From Syntrophomonadaceae bacterium (GTDB taxonomy: Bacteria > Bacillota > Syntrophomonadia > Syntrophomonadales > Syntrophomonadaceae), in contig JAQWBP010000004.1 of NCBI GenBank assembly GCA_028706315.1, forward strand, positions 76,846 to 117,304: 40,459 bases of DNA. Reading direction: 5' to 3'. Positions 7,362 through 15,934 of this stretch are shown here, piece after piece. Position 1 is the first letter of the stretch. The number at the start of each line of letters is the position of its first letter. Both the position numbers and the translations under genes were made by a program. The notes below the pieces were generated by a model. The model was not told where the DNA came from. It ran no database searches and was given only the letters and a program-made list of their open reading frames with translations.

Positions 7362-7874
7362 TTACTCACCTTCCAGAACGGGTAACTCCCCGAGGCTCGG
7401 TAGTCCAAAAACTTTCAAAAATTCATTAGTAGTAGTATAAAGTACTGGTTTGCCTGGAACTGCTTTATGCCCCGCCTCAACAATAAGTCCTTTTTCCAGC
7501 AGGGAGTAAATTATTCGGTCCGATTTTACCCCCCGAATTTGTTCTATTTCCACCCTGGTAACTGGCTGCTTGTAAGCGATTATCGCCAGAGCTTCCATGG
7601 CTGCCTGTGAAAGCTTTCTCTTAACTGGTTTTTCCATTCGTACCAGGATATTGGAGTATTCCGGATTAGTCCCCATCATGTAGCCGCTGGCGGTATAAAT
7701 AATCTGTATTCCCCTTTTACTCCTATTATATTCAATAATCATTTCTTCTAAAGTAAGCTTAAGGTCAGCTACTGGTGTTTCGAGAATATGGGCTAGCTCC
7801 TCCAGGCTGATCGGTTCGGATCGCATAAAAAGAATAGCTTCTATTGAGCCTTTTAGTTCATCCCACATCAGCAT
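7362..7874 (-). CDS. scpB: Segregation and condensation protein B
   Basis: A 170-residue winged-helix kleisin-interacting protein. It shows SIEAILFMRSEPISLEELA at the start and the hallmark AMEALAIIAYKQPVTRVEIEQIRGV in the second winged helix. ScpB dimers bind ScpA and the SMC heads to form bacterial condensin. The ATG overlaps the scpA stop codon (TAATG), which implies coupled translation; a second in-frame ATG lies two codons later. Confidence 0.96.
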   Translation of the reverse strand: MLMWDELKGSIEAILFMRSEPISLEELAHILETPVADLKLTLEEMIIEYNRSKRGIQIIYTASGYMMGTNPEYSNILVRMEKPVKRKLSQAAMEALAIIAYKQPVTRVEIEQIRGVKSDRIIYSLLEKGLIVEAGHKAVPGKPVLYTTTNEFLKVFGLPSLGELPVLEGE

Positions 7875-8602
7875 TATTCATCGCCTTCCCGCAGCCGTAT
7901 TATAATATCAGAAAAAATACCATCCTGAACAGCTATCACCTTTTGCAATCTTATTAGTTCTAGTAACGCCAGGAAAAAGGCCAAAGCTTCTCTTCTATTA
8001 TGTGCTCTGCTAAATAAAACCTGAAAAATTATCCCCTGGCTTTTTGACCTTAAGTAAGTAATTAATTCCTCCATCTTATCCGCAATGTTAATATCTTCTC
8101 TAGGTAAATGATAATTATCGCTCTGTTCATCCGGAAGTGAATTTAATAATTTACTGTATGCATTTAGTAGGACTTTAATGTCCGCAACAATTTGTTCTTC
8201 AGGTTCAGCAAGGTTACCGTGCTCCCGATAATAAATCCGGTTGTGATCACCATCCTGCAAAGCCAGTAGATCTTGAGCTGCTTGCTTGAATTTCTTATAA
8301 TCTAGCAATTTTTGCACCAGTTCATCGCGGGGGTCGGTCAATTCATCTTCTTCATTTTCATTATCAAAAGGGTTCCGGGGAAGCAACATTCTGGACTTCA
8401 AGTTTAGCAAATATGAGGCCATGAGGATGAAATCTCCCATTCTTTCCAGATCAAAATCCCCCGTAGATTGCAAGTGTTCTATATATTGGTCAGTAATAAC
8501 CGCAACTGGGATATCATAAATATCCAGCTCGTTTTTCTCCACCAGGTAAAGTAGTAGATCCAGCGGACCATGGAATGCATCCAAGTCTACTACATAACTC
8601 AT
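7874..8602 (-). CDS. scpA: Segregation and condensation protein A
   Basis: A 242-residue kleisin of the SMC-ScpAB condensin. The N-terminal SMC-neck-binding part (FHGPLDLLLYLVEKNELDIYDIPVAVIT) and the C-terminal winged helix that binds the SMC cap (VLFSRAHNRREALAFFLALLELIRL) are both present. An acidic linker with NENEEDE is in between. It begins 36 bases after the M50 protease gene. Confidence 0.96.
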   Translation of the reverse strand: MSYVVDLDAFHGPLDLLLYLVEKNELDIYDIPVAVITDQYIEHLQSTGDFDLERMGDFILMASYLLNLKSRMLLPRNPFDNENEEDELTDPRDELVQKLLDYKKFKQAAQDLLALQDGDHNRIYYREHGNLAEPEEQIVADIKVLLNAYSKLLNSLPDEQSDNYHLPREDINIADKMEELITYLRSKSQGIIFQVLFSRAHNRREALAFFLALLELIRLQKVIAVQDGIFSDIIIRLREGDE

Positions 8603-8638
8603 CCTTTTCCCTCCGTCTTTTTAAAATGTAAGAATCCT

Positions 8639-9259
8639 TTAGAAAACTATTGAGTATAAAATACCCGCCATGAAATTAGCCAGAGGTATAAATACTTTTC
8701 CTGCAAAACCGGTTACGATTATTAATAACAGTAAAATTGGTCCATATTGTTCTAAAGAATAGATTACTTGCGCCCCGGAATCTGGCAGCAGTCCTGCCAG
8801 AATCTTGGAACCATCCAGCGGCGGAATCGGAATAAGGTTAAAGGCAGCTAAAATTAAATTTATCTGTATTAATGGTTGTACCAAATTAATAGCTATATTC
8901 CCCCATTCTACGTACGAATAAGGAATGAGGAATTTTAATAGTAGCATACCAATAAATGCAAGTAACAAATTCATCCCAGGTCCGGCTAGTGATACTAACA
9001 TCATACCAGTTTTAAAATTAGTATTTTTGAAGTTTAAAGGGTTAACCTGAACTGGTTTGGCCCAGCCAAATTTGAAAAAAAGGAGCATGAAGAAACCAAT
9101 CCAGTCAATATGAGGTAATGGATTTAATGTAAGCCTGCCCTGGGAAGAAGGCGTATTATCTCCAAGTAAATCCGCCACTTTACCATGAGCATATTCATGA
9201 AAAGTTAAAGCAATGATAATTGCGGGTAGGTATATGAGCATGGCTGTAATTGATTGCAT
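8639..9259 (-). CDS. Site-2 protease family (M50) membrane metalloprotease
   Basis: A 206-residue protein with five to six membrane segments. The zinc-binding HEYAH is at residues 21-25 and the second motif NLIPIPPLDGSKIL near 150, as in the small rhomboid-like site-2 proteases commonly found upstream of scpA in Firmicutes. Natural substrates are unknown for this subfamily. I chose the ATG at 9259, which overlaps the stop of the preceding gene and follows GGAGGG by nine bases. The ATG eight codons upstream lacks a ribosome site. Confidence 0.92.
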   Translation of the reverse strand: MQSITAMLIYLPAIIIALTFHEYAHGKVADLLGDNTPSSQGRLTLNPLPHIDWIGFFMLLFFKFGWAKPVQVNPLNFKNTNFKTGMMLVSLAGPGMNLLLAFIGMLLLKFLIPYSYVEWGNIAINLVQPLIQINLILAAFNLIPIPPLDGSKILAGLLPDSGAQVIYSLEQYGPILLLLIIVTGFAGKVFIPLANFMAGILYSIVF

Positions 9260-11877
9260 TAAAATTTTCCCTCCTGTATCCATTGTTGTACCATATGGAG
9301 TTCATCTTTTCGATTGTGGATTTGCCCATTTAGCTTAAGTCTGTATAACTCGTCGAATATTAAACTAAAGACAGGTCCTGCCTTTAAGCCCAATTTCTTT
9401 ACGTCGTTGCCATTAATATCAATCTTTATTTCTTCTTTTAAATCTAAATATTGTACGAAGTTTTCCCAGGCTGGTTCATCTTTTAAGCATAATAAAAGAT
9501 ATATAATACTCTCTCTATTCCAATTTCGCACCAGCTTATCAATTTCACCTGGTTCCAGCCTTTCCCTGATCAGGCGTTCAGCAATACTCGGTACCATAAA
9601 TGATTCTGCAATGGCTTTCTGAGAATATTTATCCATGGGCAGCTGTTCCATTGCCGCTGCTATTTTCTCCTGATTGAGGCGGGATAAAAATAGAAGTATG
9701 TAGACCAGCCACAACCTGACATTAGTTTTATGATACCTTTCCTCCCACCAGGCAACTACTACTGGAACTCTTTTTAAAGTAGCACTATCCAATTGGCTCG
9801 GATCAACCTGGGGTAATATATATTCCCAAACTCCAATTTCACGCATACGGTTTAAGGCACGCAGCGGATCTTTTTCATTCAATATAAGTACCAATTCATT
9901 CATTATCCGCCCATAAGAGAGTTTTCTAACTATCCTGCGTTCTATGGCATCTTTAGCAAATCGCAATGTATCTGGTTCTATGGTAAATCCATAACGCTGT
10001 TCGAAACGTATAGCTCTTAAGATCCTGGTGGGGTCTTCAACAAAACTCATATTGTATAAAATACGAATATTACCCTTAGTAATGTCTCTGCGCCCACCAA
10101 AATAATCAATTAAATCTCCAAATTTATCGGGATTGAGGCAAAGTGCCAGGGTATTTATAGTAAAATCGCGTCTGTACATATCCTCTTTGATTGAAGCCCT
10201 TTCAACCCGGGGAAGTGCTGCGGGAAATTCATAGTACTCGGTGCGTGCAGTTGCAACATCAATTTTTGTTCCATCAGGTAATGCTACGACTGCCGTTTTA
10301 AAGCGCTTATGGACCTTACATTTTCCACCCAGATGCTCGGCCAGCTCACAGGCAAAAGTTTCTCCATCGCCTTCTACTACCAGGTCAACATCAAAGTTAG
10401 GTTCTTTCAGAAAAAGGTCCCGGACAAAACCTCCCACACAGTAAACGTTACTTCCCATACCATCGGCCACTTCGCCCGCTAGTCGCAGAATTGCATTTAG
10501 TCTAGAAGGAAGCCTCTCCTGCATTAATTCGAAACAGTTTTCAGCTTCATCTCCTGTAAACGCAAATAATACTTCATGATCTTCCGGATAATCCCCACCA
10601 TGTAAAGTACGTAAAATATCTGTGCGCGATACTATCCCGACTAGTTTACCATTATCCATCACGGGTAACCTGCCAATATCATGCTCAACCATTTCCCTTT
10701 GAATTTCTGCCACGGGAGTCCGGGGAGATACTGATAAAACCTTGGAAGTCATAAACCCTTTTACCGGTGCATGTCCCAGATTATGTATCCTGGCTTTATC
10801 GACGTCTCTTCGGGATAGAACCCCTACCATTCTATCACCCTCAATTACGGGCATACCGGTATGTCCGTATCGGAGCATTACCTTGCCGGCTTCTTCCATG
10901 CTAAAGTCTATCGGAATAGTCTTTACCGGTGTTGACATAATACTACAAGCAAGCAAAGCAGGGCTCACGTTTTCTTGGAGCTGCTCTAATATTATTTTTA
11001 CGACTTCTTCGGTTCCTTTGCCCTTTACAACAACTGAAGCCGCCTTGGGATGTCCTCTACCACCAAATATTTTTAGTATTTCATTAATTTTTACATTATT
11101 AGTTCTACTCCGTCCCACAACATTTACTTTATTCTGCATCATAGCTACAGCAAAGGCCACATCACTATTTTCAACTTCTAGTAAACGGTAAGTCACCATA
11201 TCAAGTCCAGGAATAAACTCTTTTGTATTTGATTCAGCAATAACTATATCAACATTTTTTACTTTGTGACGCCGGGCAGTATTAAGCAGACTCTGTAGCA
11301 GCTGTCTTTGCTCACTGGAAAAAGGCTGTTCGATAAAATTAGCCACCACTGACAGGTTAGCACCTGATTCTAGTAAAAAGGCTGCTGCCGCCAGATCCCG
11401 GGAAGTAGTGGAAGTAAATAAAAGACTGCCGGTATCCTCATAAATCCCCAGGGCCAAAATCGTAGCATTAAAAGAGCTGATGCTTAGATTTTGTTCTTTT
11501 ATCCTTTCTACCAGTAAGGTCGTAGCTGCACCTACCAGACTAATTTCTCCCTCATCAGCCCTTAAATCATCTGGAGATGAAGGGTGGTGATCATAAATAT
11601 GAAATTTCATCCCCTTACGATGGGCAACTTCTTTAAGACCTCCCAGTCGATTCGCATTGGCAGTATCTACTACAATCATTTGCGATACTCGATTTAGCGC
11701 TACTTCAGATGGTTGTTTAATCATCAGCAAATCTTTATACAGAGCCATGAATTTTTTAACATTTTTGGAGAGCGTACCCGAAAAAACTTTGATTGCTGAA
11801 GGATAAATCTGTTGTGCCGCAACCATGGAAGCTAGTCCATCAAAATCTAGTGCATTATGTGAAGTAATTAAATCCAC
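9259..11877 (-). CDS. DHH-CBS-CBS-polyA-polymerase-like tRNA nucleotidyltransferase
   Basis: An 872-residue fusion. In order it has a DHH phosphoesterase domain (DFDGLAS, then DTAN and DHHPSS), a DHHA1 domain with GGRGHPKAAS, two CBS domains (about 310-430), then the class II nucleotidyltransferase head with GGFVRDLFL and DVDLVVEGDG, and the RNA-binding neck and body. This architecture is known from organisms with split CCA addition, where it acts as the A-adding enzyme; the partner CC-adding enzyme is not in the window. Start GTG at 11877 follows AGAGAGGG by eight bases. The 18 upstream codons to an ATG carry a TATAAT, more like a promoter. lysA ends at a terminator before it. Confidence 0.9.
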   Translation of the reverse strand: MDLITSHNALDFDGLASMVAAQQIYPSAIKVFSGTLSKNVKKFMALYKDLLMIKQPSEVALNRVSQMIVVDTANANRLGGLKEVAHRKGMKFHIYDHHPSSPDDLRADEGEISLVGAATTLLVERIKEQNLSISSFNATILALGIYEDTGSLLFTSTTSRDLAAAAFLLESGANLSVVANFIEQPFSSEQRQLLQSLLNTARRHKVKNVDIVIAESNTKEFIPGLDMVTYRLLEVENSDVAFAVAMMQNKVNVVGRSRTNNVKINEILKIFGGRGHPKAASVVVKGKGTEEVVKIILEQLQENVSPALLACSIMSTPVKTIPIDFSMEEAGKVMLRYGHTGMPVIEGDRMVGVLSRRDVDKARIHNLGHAPVKGFMTSKVLSVSPRTPVAEIQREMVEHDIGRLPVMDNGKLVGIVSRTDILRTLHGGDYPEDHEVLFAFTGDEAENCFELMQERLPSRLNAILRLAGEVADGMGSNVYCVGGFVRDLFLKEPNFDVDLVVEGDGETFACELAEHLGGKCKVHKRFKTAVVALPDGTKIDVATARTEYYEFPAALPRVERASIKEDMYRRDFTINTLALCLNPDKFGDLIDYFGGRRDITKGNIRILYNMSFVEDPTRILRAIRFEQRYGFTIEPDTLRFAKDAIERRIVRKLSYGRIMNELVLILNEKDPLRALNRMREIGVWEYILPQVDPSQLDSATLKRVPVVVAWWEERYHKTNVRLWLVYILLFLSRLNQEKIAAAMEQLPMDKYSQKAIAESFMVPSIAERLIRERLEPGEIDKLVRNWNRESIIYLLLCLKDEPAWENFVQYLDLKEEIKIDINGNDVKKLGLKAGPVFSLIFDELYRLKLNGQIHNRKDELHMVQQWIQEGKF

Positions 11878-11965
11878 ACCTATAACCCTCTCTATCAAAG
11901 ATAAATGAATTATATCATAACTGCCTAGCATATGGTACTAACTGGATACAACCCAATTTATATGG

Positions 11966-11992
11966 AAAAAGCCGGGAAAATGTTTCCCGGCT
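11966..11992 (-). terminator. Intrinsic terminator after lysA
   Basis: AGCCGGGAAA pairs with TTTTCCCGGCT across a short loop, and five T residues follow on the minus strand. It separates lysA from the nucleotidyltransferase gene. Confidence 0.85.
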
Positions 11993-12010
11993 CCAATTAT
12001 TCTCCATGGT

Positions 12011-13312
12011 TTATTCTGGTATTAAATCATTTCTCAGTAGATCTTCGTAGGTCTCCCGGCGCACTATTACATCAGCTTTTCCCTGCTTAACAAGGACCAT
12101 GGCCGGACGGGGTAAGCGGTTATAATTTCCTGACATTGCATACGTATAAGCACCAGTTGCAAAAACAGCGAGAATATCACCAGGTTCTGCTGGCGGAAGT
12201 TTTGCATCCCGAATAAGCATGTCTCCCGATTCACAGCACTTACCGGCTATAGTTACTTTTTCTATGCCTGGCTGGTCTGCCTTATTAGCCAGAAGGCAAG
12301 TATATTCAGCTCCGTAGAGGGCTGGTCTGGGGTTATCTGCCATGCCCCCGTCAACTGATACATATTTTCTTAGTCCGAGGATTTTCTTCCACGAACCAAT
12401 AGTATAAAGGGTGATGCCTGCCGGTCCTGATATAGCACGACCCGGTTCTATGATCACCCGGGGTACTTTTAGCCCTGACTCATCAGCCTTTTCCCGTACC
12501 GTCAACATAACAGATTCAGCCCATTCCCGGGGATCACACGGCTCATCCCCAGTTTTATAAAATATTCCGAAACCTCCACCGATGTCTAATACCTTCATTT
12601 CATAGCCAATTTGTTCTTTAATTTCTACCATAAAATTCATCATTAATGCAGTAGAATAGCGAAATGATTCCATCTCAAATATCTGGGAACCTATATGGCA
12701 GTGTAGGCCGATAAGATTAAGATTAGTGGTGTTGACTGCAGTTAAAACTGCCTGCATAGCCTGCCCATCGGGAAGCGTAAAACCAAATTTGGAATCTATC
12801 TGACCAGTCTGAATATATTCATGGGTATGAGCCTCAACCCCAGGGGTAATTCTTAACATAATATCCTGGGTTAAACCCTCCTGCCCGCAGATCTTATTAA
12901 GAAGCTCTAATTCATAAAAATTATCAACTACAATACACCCTACACCATACCTGACCGCCATAGTCAATTCCTCAATACTTTTGTTGTTACCGTGAAAATA
13001 TATTTTTTGAGCAGGAAAACCTGCCTTTATAGCAGTATAAAGTTCGCCACCTGAGACTATATCGAGTCCTAAACCCTCTTCTTTGACGATCCTGCAGATG
13101 GCTAACGAACATAGTGATTTACTGGCATAAGCTACCAAGGAATCACCCAGGGAATGAAAAGCATTACTAAAACTACGGCAGTTTTGCCGAAAACCTTCTT
13201 CATCTATTATCCATAAAGGGGTTCCAAATTTCTTAACCAGGTCGGTGGTATCAATACCCCCAATTTCAAGGTGTCCGCTGCTATTAATCCGCATAGTACC
13301 CGCTAAATGCAA
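12011..13312 (-). CDS. lysA: Diaminopimelate decarboxylase
   Basis: A 433-residue fold-type III PLP enzyme that makes L-lysine from meso-diaminopimelate. Visible are the PLP-lysine region VAYASKSL, HCHIGSQ, the glycine-rich phosphate loop LDIGGGFGI, EPGRAISG, and CCESGD with the catalytic cysteine. The C-terminal barrel has GAYTYAMSGNYN. The frame begins at a TTG with GAGGAG about ten bases upstream. An ATG six codons in (13294) is an equally plausible start. The gene stands alone, with a terminator behind it. No lysine riboswitch is visible upstream. Confidence 0.95.
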   Translation of the reverse strand: MHLAGTMRINSSGHLEIGGIDTTDLVKKFGTPLWIIDEEGFRQNCRSFSNAFHSLGDSLVAYASKSLCSLAICRIVKEEGLGLDIVSGGELYTAIKAGFPAQKIYFHGNNKSIEELTMAVRYGVGCIVVDNFYELELLNKICGQEGLTQDIMLRITPGVEAHTHEYIQTGQIDSKFGFTLPDGQAMQAVLTAVNTTNLNLIGLHCHIGSQIFEMESFRYSTALMMNFMVEIKEQIGYEMKVLDIGGGFGIFYKTGDEPCDPREWAESVMLTVREKADESGLKVPRVIIEPGRAISGPAGITLYTIGSWKKILGLRKYVSVDGGMADNPRPALYGAEYTCLLANKADQPGIEKVTIAGKCCESGDMLIRDAKLPPAEPGDILAVFATGAYTYAMSGNYNRLPRPAMVLVKQGKADVIVRRETYEDLLRNDLIPE

Positions 13313-13507
13313 TCTCTACTCACTCCTCAGATTGTCGTAAATTGTGGTTCATTTTAACATTATAAATAGTAGGTGGTCAATCTTCTGTTAAGTAATATAC
13401 TTTATACATCTTCGCCATGTTACCACTTTTTTATCATTTTTAAGCCCTATTGAAACGCTTAAGATAAGAATATTATTATGAAACATTGATTCCCGTAAGC
13501 AAACCCC

Positions 13508-13545
13508 TAAAAAATATCCCGTATCACTTTAAAGTAATACGGGAT
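13508..13545 (-). terminator. Intrinsic terminator after lapA
   Basis: The 30-base palindrome at 13516-13545 (ATCCCGTAT...ATACGGGAT with an ACTTTAAAGT centre) is followed on the minus strand by a run of T (13514-13509). Confidence 0.85.
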
Positions 13546-13605
13546 TACTCGTTTTTATAAACATTTTGCCAATGTAGTGGAAGAGGAATTATTTTACATA
13601 GACTT

Positions 13606-13628
13606 TTGGAACAGCCTCGGCGTTCCAA
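13606..13628 (-). other. Hairpin abutting the lapA stop codon
   Basis: TTGGAAC pairs with GTTCCAA, with an inner GCC/GGC stem. It begins next to the lapA stop. There is no T-run, so it may be a 3'-end stabiliser rather than a terminator. Confidence 0.4.
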
Positions 13629-13964
13629 TTAATTCTTTTCGGAATTGTCTTCAGAGTGATTATTCTCTGATGTGGTTTTATTTTTGTTAATTTTTTCAGG
13701 TTTAAGTTTATTAATCTCATTCTGTAATTTACGATTTTCCGCGATGATTTCCCGCGTTTGCCTGGCGATTTTGAAAGAACGGAAAGTGTTCACCAGAAAC
13801 GTAATTATCGCTCCTGTACATGCTGCCATTAAAACAACTACTGCCAGCGATATATCTGGTGACACCCAGTTTAAAAATTTCACCGTAACAACAGCCGTGT
13901 TCTGAAATACAAAAATAGCAATAGCCAGTAAAAATAGTAATGCACTAATCAAGTAAATCTGCAT
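13629..13964 (-). CDS. LapA-domain (DUF1049) membrane protein
   Basis: A 111-residue protein with two transmembrane helices (about 3-22 and 38-62), the FVFQNTAVVTVKFLNW pattern of the LapA domain between them, and a cytosolic coiled-coil tail (ARQTREIIAENRKLQNEINKL) ending in an Asn/Glu/Lys-rich stretch. The relative LapA of gamma-proteobacteria acts in lipopolysaccharide assembly, which cannot apply to a Firmicute; the role here is unknown. It is a monocistronic unit with its own terminator. Confidence 0.8.
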   Translation of the reverse strand: MQIYLISALLFLLAIAIFVFQNTAVVTVKFLNWVSPDISLAVVVLMAACTGAIITFLVNTFRSFKIARQTREIIAENRKLQNEINKLKPEKINKNKTTSENNHSEDNSEKN

Positions 13965-14055
13965 ATAATTACCTCACTTTACCAGAATGACCTGCAACCA
14001 GAAATATGTCTTTAGAACTATAATTCTATATTCTTAAAGAGATTCCTTTTTTCCT

Positions 14056-14934
14056 TTAATCAGTTTGCACGTCAACTGTAGCAGGTTCAACATGGATCAA
14101 AACATGGGCATATGGCACCTTACGCTCAATATCCTGTTCAAGTAGGTCACAGATTTCATGCCCCTGTTTGATACTAATATCAGGCTGAAGAACGAGATGC
14201 AGATCAATATATGACTCGCGGCCTGCTTTTCTGGTGCGTAAATCATGATATTCAATAAACTTACTGTCATACTTGCTCAGGATCGACTCAATAAAATCGA
14301 TCATTTCATCGTCCAAAGACGTATCCATTAAAGGCGTAAAAGCCTTTTTAGTTAAATCATAAGCAGCTTTTACTATCAAAATAGCTACCATGATAGCAGC
14401 AATGGGGTCAATAAGCTGATACCCGGTAAGTTTTATCAAGATTAAGCCAATAAAAACACCGAGCGAAGTATAAACATCTGTTCTCAGGTGCATACCATCA
14501 GCTTCAAGCGCTATCGAATCAGTTTCCTTGCCTACTTTTAAAAGATAGTTAGACACCAGAAAATTAAGTAATGCTGCCGATCCCATTACAGCAATTCCCC
14601 ACCCAGTATCGAGGACTTCACCACCCTGCATAATTTTAGCCACAGCTTCTTTTACAATCAGGGCTGCTGCAATAAATATTAGCAAGGCTTCTATAGTACC
14701 AGAAACATTTTCAATCTTGCCATGTCCATAGGGGTGCTCTTTGTCAGGTGGCTTGGATGAGTTCTTCACCGCAAACAGAGCTATAAAAGAGGCAAGTAAA
14801 TCGTTTGCTGAATGAATTGCTTCCGAAATAACACTAATGGAACCTATTAAGATTCCTACCACGAGTTTAGCAATTGTCAGGAATGTATTACTAAAAACTG
14901 AAATCCAGGCTGCCTTAGTCCTAACGTCCATCAT
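14056..14934 (-). CDS. Cation diffusion facilitator metal exporter
   Basis: A 292-residue CDF transporter with six membrane helices and a C-terminal cytoplasmic domain. Metal-site residues are visible in helix 2 (HSANDLLAS) and helix 5 (ADGMHLRTD), and a HPYGHGKIE loop lies between helices 2 and 3. CDF proteins exchange Zn, Fe, Mn, Co or Ni ions for protons. The start follows GGAGGG by six bases. A NiCo/czcD-type riboswitch lies immediately upstream, so expression is probably induced by a transition metal, and the exported ion is likely the one that binds the aptamer. Confidence 0.93.
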   Translation of the reverse strand: MMDVRTKAAWISVFSNTFLTIAKLVVGILIGSISVISEAIHSANDLLASFIALFAVKNSSKPPDKEHPYGHGKIENVSGTIEALLIFIAAALIVKEAVAKIMQGGEVLDTGWGIAVMGSAALLNFLVSNYLLKVGKETDSIALEADGMHLRTDVYTSLGVFIGLILIKLTGYQLIDPIAAIMVAILIVKAAYDLTKKAFTPLMDTSLDDEMIDFIESILSKYDSKFIEYHDLRTRKAGRESYIDLHLVLQPDISIKQGHEICDLLEQDIERKVPYAHVLIHVEPATVDVQTD

Positions 14935-14955
14935 TTAATCCCTCCATAAATAATG

Positions 14956-14990
14956 AAAAAGGGACTTCATATAAAAATACATGAAGTCCC
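14956..14990 (-). terminator. Terminator of the NiCo-type riboswitch
   Basis: A perfect 10-bp stem (GGGACTTCAT with ATGAAGTCCC) closes a 10-base AT loop, and TTTTT follows. The 5' arm contains the GGGAC that also belongs to the aptamer core, so aptamer and terminator are mutually exclusive. Confidence 0.88.
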
Positions 14991-15048
14991 ACGGATAGTC
15001 CGCTGCTCGATACGAGCCCGGCAACAATGCCTGACGAATATTTTTCTT
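14981..15048 (-). promoter_or_regulatory. NiCo (czcD-type) metal-sensing riboswitch
   Basis: The minus strand reads CAGGCA, then GCCGGGC with a short stem-loop, GCAGCGGA-CTA-TCCG and GTGGGACTT. Order and spacing agree with the four-way-junction core of NiCo riboswitches as I remember it (CAGGCA, GCCGGGC, hairpin, GUGGGACAG). Ligands reported for the class are Ni2+ and Co2+, and also Fe2+. It lies just before a CDF exporter and overlaps a terminator. Confidence 0.82.
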
Positions 15049-15082
15049 ATTTTAACAAATCTTACGTCCTCTGGCAATCCTT

Positions 15083-15922
15083 TTATGCTCGATTTTTTAT
15101 CTCATACCAGACTGGGCTGGCAATACAGATAGAAGAATAAGCTCCTGAAACAAAGCCTATCAGCATTGCCAGTACGAAGATTTTTATAGTTGCGCCTCCG
15201 AATATTAGAAGCGCTATCAGTGCAAAAGCCGAAGTTAAAACTGTATTAATTGACCGGTTAAGCGTTTGCATAATACTTCGGTTTAACAGGTCAGTGTTTT
15301 CTTCTTTTTTCTTCGCACGCAGGTTTTCCCGGACGCGGTCAAATATAACAATAGTATCATTTATTGAGTAACCGACCACGGTTAGTATAGCTGCAATAAA
15401 GGCACTGGTGACTTCCCACTGGAATATCGAAAAAGCCCCCAGGACGATTAGCACATTATGGATTATGGCAACAATTGCCGCCACACCAAACGACCATTCA
15501 AAACGTACGGAAATATAAATCAACATTAAAACTGTAGCAAGTAAAACAGATAAAATTGCATTTCTAGTTAATTCACTTCCTATAGTTGCGCCAACACTTT
15601 CCGCACTTAAGAATTCTACATTACCGAATTTTTCTTGCAAAGAAGCGAGCAATTCCTTATTCTCTTCCTGACTTAATTCCTCAGTACGAATATAAAATTG
15701 ATTGTCGCTTTTTTGTACATCAACTTTGTCAAACTCCAGGTCTTTCATAGTAGATCTAATCTCAGCTGATGTAACAGCTGATTCCATTTTTACATGCAAA
15801 ATAGATCCACCTTTAAAATCTATCCCCAGATTAAGTCCCTGCATAAACAGTGAAATTAGGCCAGGAATTATTATTATTAATGATATGATATAAAAAATTT
15901 TCCTTTTCTGTATAATTTGCAT
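15083..15922 (-). CDS. secF: Protein translocase subunit SecF
   Basis: A 279-residue RND-type membrane protein. Helix 1 (IIIIPGLISLFMQGLNLGIDFKGGS) carries the D-x-x-G-G motif, followed by a periplasmic-type domain and five more helices with VGYSINDTIVIFDRVREN. SecF with SecD uses the proton motive force to help release exported proteins. It starts 12 bases after secD with an AAGGAGGG ribosome site. Downstream is the metal-exporter transcription unit. Confidence 0.97.
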   Translation of the reverse strand: MQIIQKRKIFYIISLIIIIPGLISLFMQGLNLGIDFKGGSILHVKMESAVTSAEIRSTMKDLEFDKVDVQKSDNQFYIRTEELSQEENKELLASLQEKFGNVEFLSAESVGATIGSELTRNAILSVLLATVLMLIYISVRFEWSFGVAAIVAIIHNVLIVLGAFSIFQWEVTSAFIAAILTVVGYSINDTIVIFDRVRENLRAKKKEENTDLLNRSIMQTLNRSINTVLTSAFALIALLIFGGATIKIFVLAMLIGFVSGAYSSICIASPVWYEIKNRA

Positions 15923-15934
15923 TTGCTACCCTCC

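Larger units (their letters stand above)
13313..13628. other. Intergenic region between lapA and lysA
   Basis: No gene is supported. On the minus strand it contains a hairpin directly after the lapA stop, an intrinsic terminator at 13508-13545, and then about 190 AT-rich bases that presumably hold the lysA promoter. I could not assign -35 and -10 boxes with confidence. Confidence 0.6.

Noticed and set aside
13313-13500. Lysine riboswitch upstream of lysA
   Set aside because: The region is AT-rich, and none of the lysine-aptamer conserved segments are visible.
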